Source: Bacteroidota bacterium (GTDB lineage: Bacteria; Bacteroidota; Bacteroidia; Chitinophagales; Chitinophagaceae). From it: a stretch of DNA of 9,678 bases. Position 1 is the first letter of the stretch; the number at the start of each line of letters is the position of its first letter. The stretch is from NCBI GenBank assembly GCA_023427575.1, contig JAEZAY010000461.1, positions 1 to 9,678 on the forward strand. The letters run 5' to 3'. Under the pieces are notes generated by a model, which saw only the letters and a list, made by a program, of their open reading frames with translations, ran no database searches and had not been told where the DNA came from. Shown piece after piece: positions 6,399 through 9,678 of this stretch. Made by a program: the position numbers and the translations under genes.

Positions 6399-7781
6399 TT
6401 AATTGTAACCCGGATTCTGAACCAGGTTTTTATTTGCCAGAATTTCTCTTTCCGGAATTGGAAGTACATATTCCGGCGCATTCCATGGAAGTGAAGCGCC
6501 TGATAATTCCAGTCTCTTATAATCATGCATCCGGAATCCTTCAAATGCAAGTTCATAAATTCTTTCCTGCAGAATATCATTCAATGAAGGATTGGCGATG
6601 GGATCTAAACCGGCACGCTCACGGATAACCGCAAGATCTGCTGCCGGGCTATCACCCACCGAAGTACCAAGCCGGCGGTTTGTTTCAGCCCTGATCAGAT
6701 ACATTTCGGCAATCCTGATCACCGGAATATTCTGGCCCAGATCTTTCCATTTTTTGGTATAAAGACCATCGGGGAAGGGACTATCGTCTGTTCCGAAATC
6801 AAAGAGCTCCAGAAAACGTTTATCGTTTTCGTCGTAGCTGAAATAAAGATCATAGGAAGGTTCGATATCAGCTCTTCCTACTCCATTTGGCCAGTTGCCA
6901 TAAAAGGTTGTAAGGCCATCGTTGGAGTTGAAAGCAGTATTCTGATCATTCTGCTGAATTTCGAATACACTTTCAGCAGTGTTCTTATTATAAAACCCGG
7001 AGGTAACACCAGAATTTAGCTGAAAAGGTCCGTTCTCAATAACATCATTCGCATAATCACGGGCTTCTTCGTACTCGCCCAGTTGTAAATGAACCCTGGC
7101 CATAACTGCCTGGGCTGCAAACACCGTTGCTCTTCCGTTTTCATTCGTTTCGGGAAGTTTTGCAATAGCGGTTGTAAGATCTGATTTTACCTGCGTATAT
7201 ACCTCGGTTACGCTGGATCTTGCATCCAGGCGTGAAGCTTCCTCTTCGGTACGGGAAGGTGTTAAGATCAGGGGAACACCCAGGTTATTGTTCACCGATG
7301 GATCGGGGTTTGAAAACAAACGGATGAGTTCAAAATACATCAGACCTCGGATAAAACGGGCTTCCCCTTCAATCCGGTTGCGCTGATCCTGGTTCGTTAA
7401 AATATCCAGTGAACTCAGGATGTTATTGGCGATATTGATCGCATCATAAGCAGCAGCCCAGGTTCTGGCCGCTTCGGGATTGAACTTGTCGGTTTCAATA
7501 TTATAGATATCGGAGAAACTTCTGAAAGTGCCATACCAGTCGATATTTTCATCGGCGATGATCAGATCGGGAAGCAGGATCAGATTATTTCCATACAAAC
7601 TACCGCTGCCCAGTACCGAATATCCCCCTACCACTGCACTTTCAATATCGGCCGGCGTGTTCAGCGCATCATTAACATCCACCGACTGGCGCGGATCTAT
7701 ATCAAGTTTTTTACTACAGCCGGCCATTATAAGAGATGCCAGGAAAAGGCCGGTGAAATATCGTATTGTTAGTTGTTTCAT
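6399..7781 (-). CDS. SusD/RagB-like outer-membrane nutrient-binding lipoprotein
   Basis: The protein has 460 residues from the ATG at 7781. A lipoprotein signal ends at LASLIMAG with the lipidated Cys at 22, followed by SKKLDIDP; SusD proteins are surface-exposed in the outer membrane. The family hallmarks are present: GEARFIRGLMYFELIRLF at 139-156 in the TPR-like N-terminal region, IPVIRIAEMYLIRAE in the C-terminal region, ERIYELAFEGFRMHDYKR at about 406-423, and the ending VLPIPEREI...NPGYN. SusD acts as a lid on its SusC partner and captures oligosaccharides or other ligands. It is 20 bases downstream of susC, the usual operon arrangement. It is slightly shorter than many SusD proteins (often 500 or more). 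The ligand cannot be inferred, because no hydrolase, sulfatase or regulator is visible. Confidence 0.96.
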   Translation of the reverse strand: MKQLTIRYFTGLFLASLIMAGCSKKLDIDPRQSVDVNDALNTPADIESAVVGGYSVLGSGSLYGNNLILLPDLIIADENIDWYGTFRSFSDIYNIETDKFNPEAARTWAAAYDAINIANNILSSLDILTNQDQRNRIEGEARFIRGLMYFELIRLFSNPDPSVNNNLGVPLILTPSRTEEEASRLDARSSVTEVYTQVKSDLTTAIAKLPETNENGRATVFAAQAVMARVHLQLGEYEEARDYANDVIENGPFQLNSGVTSGFYNKNTAESVFEIQQNDQNTAFNSNDGLTTFYGNWPNGVGRADIEPSYDLYFSYDENDKRFLELFDFGTDDSPFPDGLYTKKWKDLGQNIPVIRIAEMYLIRAETNRRLGTSVGDSPAADLAVIRERAGLDPIANPSLNDILQERIYELAFEGFRMHDYKRLELSGASLPWNAPEYVLPIPEREILANKNLVQNPGYN

Positions 7782-7801
7782 TTCGATTGGTGTTTTTTCT
7801 T

Positions 7802-9678
7802 TTAGAATCCTACATTAAGTCCAACAGTGATTGTTTTCACCTGCGGTGGCGTATAAAAATCATGACCTATATTCAGATTGCTGATGTAGGAGGCATTTAC
7901 TTCCGGATCGTATCCTGAATAGTTTGTGAATGTGAAAAGGTTCGATGCAGCCAGGTACACCCGGATTGTTTCGATCTTATACCGGCGGATGACTGTTTTA
8001 GGCACATTATAGCCCAGCATTACATTTTTGATCCGGAAGTAAGATCCGTCTTCAACCCATCTGGATGATTTAATTCCACCATTGCCATTCAGGAAACGCG
8101 GCTGAGGTACGTCTGTAATATCACCGGGGTTTCTCCAGAAACGCATCTGATCCTTAGTTTGGTTATCATAAAAATCACCATTCACACTTTGAAAGAAACC
8201 TGCGATATTATACAGATCATTTCCTGAAACAAACTGACCCTGAATGTCGAGATCAAAATTGTTATAGGAAAAACGATTATTGATTCCACCATAAAAATCA
8301 GGATGTGGATTTCCAATTTCATAATCCACCGCCAGACCTTCATCATTCGTTGGCTTTCCGTCTTTATCATAATACAGCGCGTCACCATTGGCTGGGTCAA
8401 CACCATAATATTTCGGTCCATAGAAATAACCAAAAGGTTTGCCTGCTTCTACCCGGCCCAACTGACGTGATCCACCATTCAGGGTTGATCCACCCATATC
8501 GGTAACCTGGTTTTTATAGGTTGAGATATTAATGCTGGTTGTCCACTTGAATTTTCCAACCAGGTTGCGGGTGTTTAAAGTAAACTCCCAGCCCTTGTTT
8601 TCCATTTTACCTACGTTTTTGGTGATAATGCCAAAACCGTTTTGGGTTGGCAGTTGGAAATCGAGCAACAGGTCTTTGGTCTTTTTTATATAATAATCAA
8701 CCTCGGCTGAAATCCGGTTTTCAAACAATGCGAAATCCAGGCCGATATCAATCTGATCGGAAGCTTCCCAGCGAAGGTCATCGCGGCCGATCTGTGTTGG
8801 CGCGATACCAGCCTGATCGGCATAAAATGCCGCACCCCACAGGGTTCTGTAAGCAAAATTTCCAATTTCGGCATTTCCCGTACGGCCATAACCGGCGCGG
8901 AGTTTCAGGAAGCTAAGCAGATTGGATTCGCTGAGGAAGTTTTCTTCAGAGATAATCCATCCAAGTGAGGCAGCCGGAAATACGCCATAGCGGTTATCTT
9001 TCGCAAACCGGGAGGAACCATCAACACGGGCACTCAACTGCAATAGGTAGCGGTCGTTGAATTTATAATTAGCACGGGAAAAATAGGAAGCAAAACTCGA
9101 GTTGGTCTGATTGCTGGTACCGAAAATGATTTTGGCGGCACTGGCGATCTTCTGAAACTGATCATTTGGCAGGCTGGATCCCTGCAAACCATTTGCGCGG
9201 ATATTGTATTCCTGGTATTCAATACCACCTACTACTTCAAGATCGTGCAGATCATTAAAGATTTTGGAATAAGTAAGGTAATTCTTCACATTCCAGGTGG
9301 AAGCGTTTGTATGATAGCTTTCCGCCAGTCCATTATACGTAGAGCCGGTTTCGGTTTCACGGGAATAGAATAATTCTTCATCCAGGTTCTGCCAGTCAAA
9401 TCCAAATTCACTTCTGAACGAAAGCTCTTTGGTTAGATCAAACTGCGCATACAAACTTCCGATAGAACGGAATGTAATCGCCCGGTTTGTATTACTAACC
9501 CGGTCGATCAGGTTATTATAATAAATGGTTTGTTTGTTTAAACTGCCATCTTCATTATAGATCCGCTGAATCGGCGGAAGCGCATTCAACTGGATCGGGT
9601 TTGCGAAAGCGTTATCGCTGGGAACCCGGTCGTTGACCATTTTTAATGCTGAAAGGCGGATTGCGGTTTTGTTACTTT
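7802..9678 (-). CDS. SusC/RagA-like TonB-dependent outer-membrane receptor, partial at right edge
   Basis: The frame is open from the right edge to a TAA at 7802-7804, with 624 residues visible. The ATG at 9640 (MVNDRVPSDNAF) is internal: the frame continues upstream as SNKTAIRLSALK to the edge. SusC proteins are about 1000 residues, so the signal peptide, carboxypeptidase-like domain, plug and first strands lie outside the window. What is seen is the beta-barrel, with alternating aromatic strands. Recognisable segments are RYLLQLSARVDGSSRFAKDN followed by FPAASLGWIISEE, the segment KLRAGYGRTGN, NFDLDIQGQFVSGNDLYN, and RIKNVMLGYNVPK. It ends TITVGLNVGF with a C-terminal aromatic beta-signal for BAM insertion. 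It forms a TonB-energised uptake channel with the SusD lipoprotein encoded just downstream. Confidence 0.96.
   Translation of the reverse strand, partial: SNKTAIRLSALKMVNDRVPSDNAFANPIQLNALPPIQRIYNEDGSLNKQTIYYNNLIDRVSNTNRAITFRSIGSLYAQFDLTKELSFRSEFGFDWQNLDEELFYSRETETGSTYNGLAESYHTNASTWNVKNYLTYSKIFNDLHDLEVVGGIEYQEYNIRANGLQGSSLPNDQFQKIASAAKIIFGTSNQTNSSFASYFSRANYKFNDRYLLQLSARVDGSSRFAKDNRYGVFPAASLGWIISEENFLSESNLLSFLKLRAGYGRTGNAEIGNFAYRTLWGAAFYADQAGIAPTQIGRDDLRWEASDQIDIGLDFALFENRISAEVDYYIKKTKDLLLDFQLPTQNGFGIITKNVGKMENKGWEFTLNTRNLVGKFKWTTSINISTYKNQVTDMGGSTLNGGSRQLGRVEAGKPFGYFYGPKYYGVDPANGDALYYDKDGKPTNDEGLAVDYEIGNPHPDFYGGINNRFSYNNFDLDIQGQFVSGNDLYNIAGFFQSVNGDFYDNQTKDQMRFWRNPGDITDVPQPRFLNGNGGIKSSRWVEDGSYFRIKNVMLGYNVPKTVIRRYKIETIRVYLAASNLFTFTNYSGYDPEVNASYISNLNIGHDFYTPPQVKTITVGLNVGF

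Noticed and set aside
9638..9640. ATG at 9640 as the start of the SusC-like gene
   Set aside because: The frame stays open to the window edge with SusC-like residues, and the protein would lack its signal peptide and plug. The ATG is internal.
1..9678. CRISPR arrays, insertion sequences, tRNA or rRNA genes, integrase sites
   Set aside because: I saw no spaced direct repeats, transposase, terminal inverted repeats or cloverleaf on either strand. The only inverted repeats are the three terminator-like hairpins.

Overview
The window reads as chromosomal DNA from a member of the Bacteroidota, probably a free-living Chitinophagales/Cytophagales-like organism (lineage inferred from protein families, not measured). 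The main reasons are a gldE-type gene, an SSB and MutY of Bacteroidota character next to each other, an HU-family protein of the Bacteroidota subtype, a 31-residue AURKAIP1/COX24-type basic protein, an RNase G, and a SusC/SusD outer-membrane nutrient uptake pair. Genes lack obvious Shine-Dalgarno sites, and two promoter-like -7 elements resemble the Bacteroidota consensus TAnnTTTG.

Left part (1-3072, minus strand, transcribed right to left): mutY (A/G-mismatch adenine glycosylase), ssb (single-stranded DNA binding protein) and gldE (membrane protein with DUF21, a CBS pair and a CorC/HlyC domain; it runs off the left edge). The ssb gene carries an in-frame amber codon at 1617-1619. The rest of the frame, down to the acidic DLPF tip, is intact. 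gldE has no ATG at its 5' end and must start at a non-ATG codon.

Middle (3073-6317, plus strand): divergent from mutY across a 206-bp intergenic region are an HU/IHF-like DNA-binding protein, a membrane-anchored TPR protein, a tiny mitoribosomal-mS38-like basic protein followed by a strong hairpin terminator, and RNase G (rng). The TPR gene and rng both begin with TTG. Together this half is a housekeeping block for DNA maintenance, nucleoid structure, ribosome function and RNA processing.

Right part (6318-9678, minus strand): a bidirectional terminator at 6351-6375 separates rng from a convergent susC-susD pair. The SusD-like lipoprotein is complete. The SusC-like TonB-dependent receptor lacks its N-terminal portion because it runs off the right edge. 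No glycan-degrading enzyme is visible, so the substrate cannot be told.

I found no RNA gene, CRISPR array, insertion sequence or clear novel multi-gene system. The most striking observation is the amber-interrupted but otherwise perfectly preserved ssb. There is no gene-free stretch longer than about 206 bases.
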